DNA of 12,542 bases. Source: Arthrobacter sp. GTDB lineage: Bacteria; Actinomycetota; Actinomycetes; Actinomycetales; Micrococcaceae. The stretch covers positions 1 through 12,542 of the forward strand of contig JAODMS010000085.1 in assembly GCA_025464925.1 (NCBI GenBank), read 5' to 3'. The position numbers and the translations under genes were made by a program. Shown here one piece after another: positions 1-7,168 of this stretch (its first letter is position 1; each line of letters begins with the position of its first letter). The notes beneath the pieces are model-generated. The model was not told the origin of the DNA and did no database searches. It worked only from the letters and a program-made list of their open reading frames with translations.

Positions 1-767
1 CAGGGCAGGTGCGAGCCCATCACCGTGTTCCGGCCGGTGGGGCGCAGCTTGGTGTCTTTGCAGTCGACGTGGTAGATCCGGTCCTTGAAGTCCCAGATGA
101 AGGAGACCGGGTCGATGCCCTGCCACATGAAGTGCGAGGGGTCCCAGTTCAGGCCGAAGGCTTCGCGGTGGCCGATCGCTTCGAGGGTCCGGACGGTGGT
201 CCAGTAGTCGTAGGCGATCTCGGAGGGGTGGACCTCATGGGCGAAGCGGACCCCGTTCTCGTCGAAGACGTCCAGGATGGGGTTCCAGCGGTCCGCGAAG
301 TCCTGGTAGCCGGCGTCGATGACCTTTTCCGGGACCGGCGGGAACATCGCCACGTACTGCCAGATGGAGGAGCCGGTGAACCCGACGACGGTGTCCACGC
401 CGAGGGCCTTCGCGAGCCGGGCGGTGTGCTGCATCTCCTCGGCGGCGCGTTGGCGGACGCCCTCGGGGTTCCCGTCGCCCCAGACCTTGGCCCCGACGAT
501 CGCCTCGTGGCGGAAGTCGATCGGGTCATCGCAGACGGCCTGGCCCTTGAGGTGGTTGGAGATGGCCCAGACCTTGAGGTTGTACTTCTCGAGCACGGCG
601 AGTTTGGACTCGACGTAGCCGGGTTCGTCCCAGCGCCAGGCGTCCAGATGGTCGCCGGAGACGGCGATTTCCAGGCCGTCATAGCCCCAGCCGGCGGCGA
701 GTTTCGCGACTTCCTCGAACGGCAGGTCGGCCCACTGGCCGGTGAAGAGGGTGAACGAGCGGGGCAT
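1..767 (-). CDS. Sugar phosphate isomerase/epimerase (xylose-isomerase-like TIM barrel), 3' end cut by window
   Basis: Reading the minus strand from ATG at 767 gives 255 residues without a stop; the C-terminus lies beyond position 1. The sequence matches the AP-endonuclease-2/xylose-isomerase-like TIM-barrel superfamily. It opens with a strand-helix unit ending in YDGLEI (29-34) and has candidate metal ligands in HEVHP (Glu178, His180), WDPSH (Asp209, His212) and YHVD (His233). The family's last glutamate would be in the missing part; relatives are usually about 300-340 residues. AAGGAG stands 6 nt before the start, and only 1 nt separates it from the stop of the upstream oxidoreductase, so it is the ninth gene of the operon. 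Family members isomerise, epimerise or eliminate sugars and keto-sugars in the cytoplasm. Neighbouring Gfo/Idh/MocA genes suggest it acts on an oxidised sugar. The exact reaction cannot be assigned. Confidence 0.85.
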   Translation of the reverse strand, partial: MPRSFTLFTGQWADLPFEEVAKLAAGWGYDGLEIAVSGDHLDAWRWDEPGYVESKLAVLEKYNLKVWAISNHLKGQAVCDDPIDFRHEAIVGAKVWGDGNPEGVRQRAAEEMQHTARLAKALGVDTVVGFTGSSIWQYVAMFPPVPEKVIDAGYQDFADRWNPILDVFDENGVRFAHEVHPSEIAYDYWTTVRTLEAIGHREAFGLNWDPSHFMWQGIDPVSFIWDFKDRIYHVDCKDTKLRPTGRNTVMGSHLP

Positions 768-768
768 G

Positions 769-1965
769 TCAGGCTCCTTCGGGTGTAGGCGTAGCCATTA
801 TGGCGGGTTGGCGGGTCAGCTGGATAAGTGCGCTTTTCGCGGCTGCACTTTCCTCCACTGCGGCCAGAATACGCTGGACGGCCAGTCCGTCCTCGAACGA
901 CGGCGAGGGCTGGGTTCCGCTGCCGATCGCCACGAGGAAATCGCGGATTTCATGCGTAAAGCTGTGTTCCCAGCCGAGGACGTGGCCCTGCGGCCACCAC
1001 GCTTCCAGATAGGGGTGGACGGGTTCGTTGACCAGGATCCGGCGGAAGCCCTGCTCACGGACCGGCAGCGTGGCGTCCAGGAAGCCGAGCTCGTTCAGGT
1101 CTTCCAGATCGAACAGCAGTGAGCCCTTGTCGCCGTAGATTTCGAGCTTGAGGGAGTTCTTCTGGCCGGTAGCCACCCGGGAGACCTCAACCGAGGCGAC
1201 GGCCCCGGACGCGAGCGTCAGCGTGGCCCACGCGGCGTCGTCGACCGTCACTTCTTCCGGGCCGTGGGCACCCGGGCGGTGCGAGGTGAAAGTGTGCAAC
1301 CGGCCGGAGACCTCGGTGACCTGGTCGCCGAGGAGAAACAGCACCTGGTCGATCGCATGACTGGCGATATCCCCCAACGCTCCGGAGCCCGCAGTTTCCT
1401 TCTTCAGCCGCCAGGTCATGGGTGACTCCGGATCCACGAGCCAGTCCTGCAGATACGCGGCACGGACGTGCCGGACGGTGCCGAGGCGGCCCTCCGCGAT
1501 CAGCTCACGGGCCAGGGCCAGGGCCGGGACGCGGCGGTAGTTGAAACCGATCATGGATTTCACGCCCTTGCTGCGCGCCGATTTCGCCGCCGCGGCCATG
1601 GCCTCGGCCTCGGCCAAGGTATTGGCCAGCGGCTTTTCGACCAGGACGTGCTTGCCGGCGGCCAGCGCGGCGATCGCGATCTCGGCGTGAAGGAAGCCCG
1701 GCGCGCAGATATCGACGATCTGGATGTCGTCGCGGGCGATCACCGAGCGCCAGTCCGTGGACGACTCCGCCCAGCCGTACTTCCCGGCAGCTTCGGCAAC
1801 TCCGGCGGCATCCCGGCCCACGAGGACTTTCTGCTCGAAGGCCGGGACGTCGAAGTAGCTGGCAACGTTGCGCCAGGCGTTCGAGTGGGCCTTGCCCATG
1901 AACGCGTACCCGATCATTGCTACGCCGAGGGGGCGGTTGCCGTCCGGCGATTCTTGGGAGTTCAT
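769..1965 (-). CDS. Gfo/Idh/MocA oxidoreductase, levoglucosan-dehydrogenase-like
   Basis: A 398-residue cytoplasmic NAD(P)-dependent sugar dehydrogenase. The N-terminal Rossmann domain carries GYAFMG (19-24) as the dinucleotide loop and the family EKP motif at 110-112, whose lysine is catalytic. The C-terminal sheet domain carries GALGDIASH with Asp199 and His203, the intact family D-x3-H pair. From memory, FMGKAHS, STDWRS, NYRR-PA-ALA, YLQDW--DP-SP--WR and GSGALGDI are shared with levoglucosan dehydrogenase LgdA of Pseudarthrobacter phenanthrenivorans, which oxidises the C3 hydroxyl. That makes a ring 3-dehydrogenase the best guess, but related inositol and glucoside dehydrogenases are not excluded. 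The start at 1965 is preceded by TAGGAA, in which the upstream gene's stop codon overlaps the ribosome-binding site; the gap is 10 nt. The downstream TIM-barrel gene begins 1 nt after the stop. Confidence 0.9.
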   Translation of the reverse strand: MNSQESPDGNRPLGVAMIGYAFMGKAHSNAWRNVASYFDVPAFEQKVLVGRDAAGVAEAAGKYGWAESSTDWRSVIARDDIQIVDICAPGFLHAEIAIAALAAGKHVLVEKPLANTLAEAEAMAAAAKSARSKGVKSMIGFNYRRVPALALARELIAEGRLGTVRHVRAAYLQDWLVDPESPMTWRLKKETAGSGALGDIASHAIDQVLFLLGDQVTEVSGRLHTFTSHRPGAHGPEEVTVDDAAWATLTLASGAVASVEVSRVATGQKNSLKLEIYGDKGSLLFDLEDLNELGFLDATLPVREQGFRRILVNEPVHPYLEAWWPQGHVLGWEHSFTHEIRDFLVAIGSGTQPSPSFEDGLAVQRILAAVEESAAAKSALIQLTRQPAIMATPTPEGA

Positions 1966-1975
1966 TTGTCAGTTC

Positions 1976-3103
1976 CTAGAGCGTGGAGTCGGTAGGGTCC
2001 CAGTCCTCGGGGAGGGCTGGGGACGCGGGGGCGGAGCTTTCGACATCGATGAACGTTCCGGAATCGACGGACTCGGAGATCGAGACCATGCTGTCCAGGA
2101 CGTGGTAGGCGAGGTCGCCGGTGGCGCGGTGCGGGACACCGGCGCGGATGGAGCGGGCCATGTCCAGGACTCCCATGCCACGGCCCTGGCTGGGGCCGGT
2201 GGCCGGGATGACCGTCCAGTCTTCGTCGCCGGCGCGCCAGAGCCTGATGTCCCCGTCGAAGTAGTTCGGGTCCGGCAGGGAGAGGGTGGCCTCCGTGCCG
2301 GTGATCTCCACGAAGCCCATCCGCTGGCGGGGGGATTCGAAGCTGAACACGCTGTGCGAGGACGCGCCGCCTTCAAACTGCGCCATCGCACTGACGTGTG
2401 TGGGGACCTCGACCGTGAATTCCTCGCCGGCCTTGGGCCCGGAGCCGATGACACGGACCGCTTTGGCCTTGGAACCGGTGGCCGCCACACGGCGCACGGA
2501 GCCGAAGGTCTGCACCAGGGCGGTGAGATAGTACGGGCCCATGTCGAACAGGGGGCCGGCGCCGTACTGGAACAGGAAGGCCGGATTGGGGTGCCAGGCT
2601 TCCGGCCCGGGGGTCTGGAACGTGGTCATGGCGGTCAGCGGGGTGCCGATGTCGCCGCGCTCGATCAGCCGCCGCGCCGTCTGCAGCCCGGCACCCAGGA
2701 ACGTGTCCGGGGCGCAGCCAAGCCGCAGCCCCGCGGCGTCGGCCGCCTTCAGCAGTCCCAGCCCGGATTCGCGGTCCAGCGAGAACGGTTTCTCCGTCCA
2801 GACGTGCTTGCCGGCATGGACCGCTGCCGTGGCCACCTCCACGTGCGCCGCCGGGATGGTCAGGTTCACGATGATCTCGACGTCGGGATGGTTCAGGGCA
2901 GCGTCCACGCCGCCCCACTCCGCGATGCCGTATTCCTTGGCCCGCGCCTCGGCTGCTTCCTCGAAGAGGTCGGCGATGACGTGGACCTTGAGGTCAGGAA
3001 AGACCGTCAGGTTGTCCAGGTACTGCTTGCTGATGTTGCCGGCACCGATGACGGCGACGCCCACCGGGCCGCGGCCCGGTGCCTTGTTCGCTGCGGCGCT
3101 CAT
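1976..3103 (-). CDS. Gfo/Idh/MocA oxidoreductase with Tyr at the catalytic His position
   Basis: A 375-residue Gfo/Idh/MocA protein. The Rossmann loop GAGNIS (20-25) is intact and EKP lies at 104-106. In the C-terminal domain the usual D-x3-H appears as FDMGPYY, that is Asp187 followed by Tyr191 where histidine is expected. Glucose-fructose oxidoreductase is a known family member that uses a tyrosine here, so the change need not mean loss of activity. Its ATG overlaps the stop of the TIM-barrel gene by 4 nt (ATGA, 3100-3103), and a weak AGGG lies upstream. It probably works in sequence with the LgdA-like enzyme of the next gene: one oxidises the substrate, the other reduces the final keto-sugar and recycles the coenzyme. 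Which does which is inference. Confidence 0.9.
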   Translation of the reverse strand: MSAAANKAPGRGPVGVAVIGAGNISKQYLDNLTVFPDLKVHVIADLFEEAAEARAKEYGIAEWGGVDAALNHPDVEIIVNLTIPAAHVEVATAAVHAGKHVWTEKPFSLDRESGLGLLKAADAAGLRLGCAPDTFLGAGLQTARRLIERGDIGTPLTAMTTFQTPGPEAWHPNPAFLFQYGAGPLFDMGPYYLTALVQTFGSVRRVAATGSKAKAVRVIGSGPKAGEEFTVEVPTHVSAMAQFEGGASSHSVFSFESPRQRMGFVEITGTEATLSLPDPNYFDGDIRLWRAGDEDWTVIPATGPSQGRGMGVLDMARSIRAGVPHRATGDLAYHVLDSMVSISESVDSGTFIDVESSAPASPALPEDWDPTDSTL

Positions 3104-3855
3104 GCGTTCACGCCCTGCTGGCTGGCGGAACCGCTCTGCAGGTAGCCGAGGCTCTGGGCGATGCCGTCGAAGATGTCGCCGGAGTAGTCGTCAAATTCCA
3201 CGACGCCGACTTCCAGGGACTGAGCCGCGTTGATGACATCCCACACAGCGATTTTGCCCTGGCCTGCCGGCTGCTGCGCCTTGGTGTCCGTGGAAACGGG
3301 GCCGTCCTTGATATGGATGAACTTGACGCGGTCTCCGAGGCGCTGCAGCAGCTGGACCGGGTCCTGGCCGCCCACCGCAGCCCAGTAGGTGTCCACTTCC
3401 AGGACCAGCTCCGGGTCGAGGAGTCCTTCGAAGTACTCCAGGGCCGTCTGGCCCTCGATGCTGGACTCGAGCTCCCAGGCGTGGTTGTGGTAGCCGACCC
3501 GGATGCCATACTCGGCGCCCTTCTTGGCCGCGGCATTGAGCTTCGCGGCGGTGGCCTGGATGTCCTCGGCGGACTGCCAGTGCTCGGCCGGCAGATAGGG
3601 ATCGATCACAGTGCTGATGCCCAGTTCCTTGGCCGCGGCGAAAATCTCATCCTGGTCCTGGCTCAGCAGCGGGGCATGGCCGGAAGGGGCGGTCAGGCCG
3701 TTTTCCTTGAGGGCCGCGCCGAGTTCGGCAGCGGTCGCCACGAAGTTGTAGGGCTCCACCTGGGTGAAGCCGAGCTCGGCGACCTTCTTGATGGTGCCGG
3801 GCAGGTCGTTCTGCAGGGCGTTGCGAAGGGTGTACAGCTGGATTGAATAAGACAT
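3100..3855 (-). CDS. Sugar phosphate isomerase/epimerase family TIM-barrel protein
   Basis: A 251-residue xylose-isomerase-like TIM-barrel protein, apparently complete. It begins with the typical first strand YSIQLYTLR (3-11). Visible candidate active-site residues are YHNH-x2-E (122-128), LEVDT with Glu153 and Asp155, FIHIKDG with His181 and Asp184, and VVEFDD with Glu220; the Glu/Asp/His/Glu set is the usual divalent-metal site. The start is well supported by AAAGGAAC just upstream. It is 45 nt downstream of the MalG permease gene and overlaps the next oxidoreductase gene by 4 nt, which implies translational coupling. It is shorter and clearly diverged from the other TIM-barrel protein at the left edge, so the two probably carry out different steps, for example elimination and hydration of a keto-glycoside, or isomerisation. 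Substrate unknown. Confidence 0.88.
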   Translation of the reverse strand: MSYSIQLYTLRNALQNDLPGTIKKVAELGFTQVEPYNFVATAAELGAALKENGLTAPSGHAPLLSQDQDEIFAAAKELGISTVIDPYLPAEHWQSAEDIQATAAKLNAAAKKGAEYGIRVGYHNHAWELESSIEGQTALEYFEGLLDPELVLEVDTYWAAVGGQDPVQLLQRLGDRVKFIHIKDGPVSTDTKAQQPAGQGKIAVWDVINAAQSLEVGVVEFDDYSGDIFDGIAQSLGYLQSGSASQQGVNA

Positions 3856-3900
3856 TGCGTTCCTTTGCGGGAGTGAGTTGTTTACGAAAATGCGGCGGGC
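3856..3900 (-). other. Short gap between permease and TIM-barrel genes
   Basis: This 45-nt gap contains the AAAGGAAC ribosome-binding site of the gene starting at 3855 and no clear promoter, operator copy or terminator. The operon very probably continues through it. Confidence 0.5.
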
Positions 3901-4794
3901 CTAGCGGCCGGCGAGCGAGCCGCCGATGCCGCCGACGCTGAAGTACTTGTTCAGGGCGGCGAAGACGATCACGGGCGGGAGCATCATGACCACGGCCAGG
4001 GCCATGACGGAGGTCCAGTCGGTTTGGTTCTGCTGGAAGAAGGACTGGACGCCCATGGGCAGGGTGAAGATCTCTGTGGAGCGCAGGAACACGATGGCTA
4101 CCAGGTAGTCGTTCCAGGCCAGCAGGAAGGCGAAAATCGCGGTGGAGAGGATGCCCGGCAGCGAGTTGCGTAGCACCACCTTGGTGAAACTGCCGAACAC
4201 GGAGCAGCCGTCGATCCAGGATGCCTCTTCCAGGCTGATGGGAATGGAGTCGAAGTACGCGGCCATCATCCACGTGGCGACGGTCATGGTGGAGCCGACG
4301 TAGATGATGGTAAGGCCCATGAGGTTGTCCACCAGTCCCATGCCGGCGAACAGGATGAACAGCGGCACCACGGAGGTGATGATGGGCAGGGACTGCATCA
4401 CGAACAGCAGCAGCGAGTACCCGGAGACAGCCTTGCTGCGTCCCCGGGACAGGACGTAACCGGCAGGTGCAGCCACGGCCACCGAGACGACGACGGTGCT
4501 GAGGGTCGTGATGAGGCTGTTCTGCAGCCAGGTAGACGCGAGGGTCTCGGAGAAGACTGCGCCGAAGTTTTCGACCGTGAAACCGGTCGCGGTGCTGGTC
4601 GGTCCCGGGGTGAATGCCAGCACCACGGTGACCATAATCGGAACGAGCACGATCGCCGTGATGGCCAGAATCAGGACGAACCGCCACCAGCGGCCGCGGA
4701 GGCCGGCATCTGACAGGGCACGGCGGGGCTTGCCGACGCCAGTGACTCCCAGTACGGGGCCGGATTCAGGATGGGCATGTACTACTGCGCTCAT
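3901..4794 (-). CDS. ABC sugar transporter permease, MalG-like
   Basis: A 297-residue inner-membrane permease of the carbohydrate ABC uptake family (CUT1). A cytoplasmic N-tail is followed by a first membrane helix at about 38-61, then an extracytoplasmic loop and five further helices. The EAA loop that docks on the ATPase is at about 190-213 (EASWIDG then a hydrophobic helix), but the usual LP pair is LR at 208-209. The family's NDY after the following helix is present (228-230). I chose ATG at 4794 although the frame stays open upstream: it forms a TAATG overlap with the MalF stop, and the upstream part would run inside the MalF gene. It pairs with the MalF-like permease and the binding protein. 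No ATPase gene is in the window. Confidence 0.93.
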   Translation of the reverse strand: MSAVVHAHPESGPVLGVTGVGKPRRALSDAGLRGRWWRFVLILAITAIVLVPIMVTVVLAFTPGPTSTATGFTVENFGAVFSETLASTWLQNSLITTLSTVVVSVAVAAPAGYVLSRGRSKAVSGYSLLLFVMQSLPIITSVVPLFILFAGMGLVDNLMGLTIIYVGSTMTVATWMMAAYFDSIPISLEEASWIDGCSVFGSFTKVVLRNSLPGILSTAIFAFLLAWNDYLVAIVFLRSTEIFTLPMGVQSFFQQNQTDWTSVMALAVVMMLPPVIVFAALNKYFSVGGIGGSLAGR

Positions 4795-5753
4795 TATTCG
4801 ACGCTCGACTTTCGGATCTGGCGGTACAGGATGACCGAAACCACCACGAGGGTCATGGTCATGAGGAAGGCGATAGCGACACCGGGGCCGGTCTGGAAGT
4901 CCTGGAAGACGCTGCGGTAGGCCAACACCACGAGGGAGGTGGTCGCATCGACGGGGCCGCCGCCGGTGAGCAGGTAGATGGTGGGGAAGTCGTTGACACA
5001 GAAGATCGTCATGAGGATCCAACTGATGTAGGTGGAGCGGGAGATCAGCGGCAGCGTGATCTGGGTGAACTGCTGCCAGCGGCTCGCGCCGTCCATGCTG
5101 GAGGCCTCGTAGACGGTGCTGTCCACGGAGGCCAGGGCCGCTGAAATCATCATCATCATGAACGGGAAACTGATCCACACCTTGAACACCATGACGGTGA
5201 CGGCGGCGAGGGTCGGGTCCGCCAGGAAGAGAGGTGTGCCCAGGCCCAGGTTCCGGAACAGGGACGGAACCAGGCTCCCCGGCGTGGCGACGAGCCAGTT
5301 CCATGCGGTCGAGGACACCACGATCGGGACCACCCACGGCAGGAGCAGGAGAACCTTGAAGATTCCGCCGGCCGGAATCTTGGTGCGAAGCAGGAGCGCA
5401 AGGCCCAGGCCGACGAGCCAGGAGCCGAACACGCCGACGATCGTGAACAGCAGGGTGAACCGGGTTGCCTTCCAGAAGGCGTCGGAGCTCAGGACGTTGC
5501 CGAAGTTTTCGCCGCCTACGAAATTGCCGGTTTCAATGAGCGAGCCGTCGTGCGTGGCCTGGATGCCCGCATGAAAGAGCGGATAGCCGTGGATGAGGAC
5601 GAGCAGGATGACAGACGGCAGCAGGAGCCAGAAGAATGTCTTGCTGGTCTGTGCGCTCAGTTTGCTTTTACGGTTGGCGGTTTTCCCGCCACCGCCGGGG
5701 GCAACCCCCCGGCGGGCCCGGCTGAGGCCGGTCTGGGCTGTGGTCAGTGACAT
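4794..5753 (-). CDS. ABC sugar transporter permease, MalF-like
   Basis: A 319-residue CUT1-family permease. A basic, glycine-rich cytoplasmic tail (1-38) leads into the first membrane helix (FFWLLLPSVILLVLI, 40-54), with about five more helices after it. The EAA loop at about 216-236 is near canonical (YEASSMDGAS... ITLP). A run of four methionines (199-202) lies in the helix before it. The frame is open further upstream, but that part overlaps the binding-protein gene, so ATG at 5753, 11 nt after that gene's stop, is the sensible start. No good ribosome-binding site stands before it (AAGAAG-like only), so translation probably depends on coupling. A perfect 10-bp GC hairpin lies within codons 13-21 (listed separately). 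It forms the transmembrane pore with the MalG-like protein. Confidence 0.92.
   Translation of the reverse strand: MSLTTAQTGLSRARRGVAPGGGGKTANRKSKLSAQTSKTFFWLLLPSVILLVLIHGYPLFHAGIQATHDGSLIETGNFVGGENFGNVLSSDAFWKATRFTLLFTIVGVFGSWLVGLGLALLLRTKIPAGGIFKVLLLLPWVVPIVVSSTAWNWLVATPGSLVPSLFRNLGLGTPLFLADPTLAAVTVMVFKVWISFPFMMMMISAALASVDSTVYEASSMDGASRWQQFTQITLPLISRSTYISWILMTIFCVNDFPTIYLLTGGGPVDATTSLVVLAYRSVFQDFQTGPGVAIAFLMTMTLVVVSVILYRQIRKSSVE
5692..5715 (-). other. Perfect 10-bp GC-only hairpin inside the 5' end of the MalF-like gene
   Basis: The arms 5692-5701 and 5706-5715 are exact reverse complements made only of G and C, with a 4-nt loop. In the transcript it begins about 38 nt after the permease start and 50 nt after the binding-protein stop. 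There is no following T-run, so it is not a classic terminator. It is placed to protect the 3' end of binding-protein mRNA or to slow ribosomes or polymerase entering the permease gene. It may also simply reflect the GC-rich codons of the RRGVAPGGG segment. Confidence 0.6.
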
Positions 5754-5764
5754 GGAAGGGTCGC

Positions 5765-7090
5765 TTACTTCTTCAGAACGGATTGGAGGCCGGACTGGAA
5801 CGCCTGCAGGGACGACTTCGCGTCGGTCTTGCCGGTAAGGATCGTCTGGGTGAACTGGTTGAGCGCCTGGCCGCCGTCGAGGACGGCGAGGTTGGCGTTG
5901 AGCTCGGTCCCCTGGGCGGCAAAGGTCTTGGCAATGGGCTGCCATTCCTTGACGATCTTGACGTTGTTCGCGTCTGCCGTGAACTCGGGAAGTTCGGTGA
6001 TGGACTTGAACACCGGCAGGGCGTTCATGAGCTTCTGCTGCCACAGTTCCTTGAGCTGTCCCAGGTAGGCGACCAGGAAGGCCTCAGACGAGGCCTGCGA
6101 GGGTGTGTTCGTGTACATCATGATGTTGTTGGGGAACACCAGGCCAGCCTTGTCCCCGTGGGGTCCGGCGATCGGGCTGGCCACGACGATGTCCCCGGAG
6201 GTGTCGCCGACGCGTTCGGGGACGCCCAGCACGTAGGGGCCGAAGGCTGCCTTTTTGTCCTTCCACTGGGCGTTGAGGTTCTCAGTCGTGTAGCTCACCG
6301 CGGCCGGGTCGATGATCCCGTTGGAGACCATCTCGAGGAGGAACTCGACTGCTTCGACGTTGCGGGCGTTCATGACGTCGAGCTGGCCGTCCGGGGTGAA
6401 CACCCCTCCGCCGTTGTTGATCATCATCATGATCATCGAGTGGTTGCCGATGTTGTTGCCGGCGCCGGAGCCGGTGGCGAAGCCGAAGGCTCCGATTTTC
6501 TTGAGCGCCTTGCCTGCCTCAAGGAGGGAGGCCCAGTCCTTCGGTACCTCTACGCCCGCCTGCTCGAAGAGCGACTTGCGGTACCAGAACACGCGCATGT
6601 CCAGCTGCCACGGGACGGCCACGTAGCCCTTGGCCGACTTGAACGGTTCGAGTACGCCCGGCAGGAAGTCGTCGTACATGCCGTTCTTCTTGAGTTCCTC
6701 GACGACCTTGTCCGCGTAGGCGATCTGGCCCTGCTGTTCGAACTGGAAGGCCTGGAAACCGCCGCCGGTGGACACCGCGGGCCCGGTCTTGGAGGCGATG
6801 GCCGAGGAGAAGGTCTGGTAGAAGTTGTTCCACTGGATGGTCTGGTAGCTGGCCTTGAGATTGCCCGAGGCCGGTGCGTAGCCCTCCGCGATCTTCTTGG
6901 CGGCCTCGTTGTAGGCGGGTGTGGCCCATGGCATGTCCCAGAACTTGAGGACGCCGCTGCCACCCCCAGCCTGGGTCGCGGAACCGCCGCCGCAGGCGGC
7001 GAGGAGCGGCGCAGAGGCCGCGGCTGCGGCGAAGCCCAGGAACCCCCGGCGGGAGAAGGCGGAGGAAGCTGCTGAGGACATGATGGTCAC
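5765..7090 (-). CDS. ABC sugar transporter substrate-binding lipoprotein (Tat-exported, family 1)
   Basis: A 441-residue extracytoplasmic solute-binding protein of the MalE/UgpB type. Residues 13-19 (SRRGFLG) form a twin-arginine motif, followed by an alanine-rich hydrophobic stretch and a lipobox LLAAC with Cys33, so it should be exported folded by Tat and anchored as a lipoprotein. The mature part starts with a typical strand (VLKFWDMPW) and contains the conserved segment AVPWQLDMRVFWYRKSLFE (158-176). The start is GTG at 7090: AAGGA (7098-7102) is 7 nt upstream, whereas ATG at 7081 would be 16 nt away. It captures the substrate and delivers it to the two permeases that follow. The sequence does not tell which sugar it binds. 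It lies between two hairpins that may raise its expression over the permeases. Confidence 0.93.
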   Translation of the reverse strand: MTIMSSAASSAFSRRGFLGFAAAAASAPLLAACGGGSATQAGGGSGVLKFWDMPWATPAYNEAAKKIAEGYAPASGNLKASYQTIQWNNFYQTFSSAIASKTGPAVSTGGGFQAFQFEQQGQIAYADKVVEELKKNGMYDDFLPGVLEPFKSAKGYVAVPWQLDMRVFWYRKSLFEQAGVEVPKDWASLLEAGKALKKIGAFGFATGSGAGNNIGNHSMIMMMINNGGGVFTPDGQLDVMNARNVEAVEFLLEMVSNGIIDPAAVSYTTENLNAQWKDKKAAFGPYVLGVPERVGDTSGDIVVASPIAGPHGDKAGLVFPNNIMMYTNTPSQASSEAFLVAYLGQLKELWQQKLMNALPVFKSITELPEFTADANNVKIVKEWQPIAKTFAAQGTELNANLAVLDGGQALNQFTQTILTGKTDAKSSLQAFQSGLQSVLKK

Positions 7091-7168
7091 AATTATTTCC
7101 TTTCAGGAGCCGACCTTTGCGGGCCGGCGTGTCTCGACATTGAGTTGGAGCGGAGCAGGTGCTTCTGG
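7091..7168 (-). promoter_or_regulatory. Leader of the binding-protein gene: stem-loop and ribosome-binding site
   Basis: This 78-nt gap holds no convincing second promoter. On the minus strand a 7-bp stem with one G-T pair (arms 7122-7128 and 7109-7115, 6-nt loop) ends 6 nt before AAGGA (7098-7102), which is 7 nt before the GTG start. TCCT next to the stem could also pair with AGGA around a 3-nt loop and weakly mask the ribosome-binding site. A processing or stability role is inferred. Confidence 0.45.

Noticed and set aside
9..788. Long plus-strand open frame of 259 codons opposite the left-edge TIM-barrel gene
   Set aside because: Its translation is a low-complexity Asp/Gly/Val/Arg mix typical of the antisense of GC-rich genes, and the minus strand encodes a recognisable enzyme.
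1868..3145. 425-codon plus-strand open frame across 1868-3145
   Set aside because: Antisense shadow of the Gfo/Idh/MocA gene, with no family match and no ribosome-binding site.
5747..7075. 442-codon plus-strand open frame opposite the binding-protein gene
   Set aside because: Shadow of a clear Tat-lipoprotein binding-protein gene on the minus strand.
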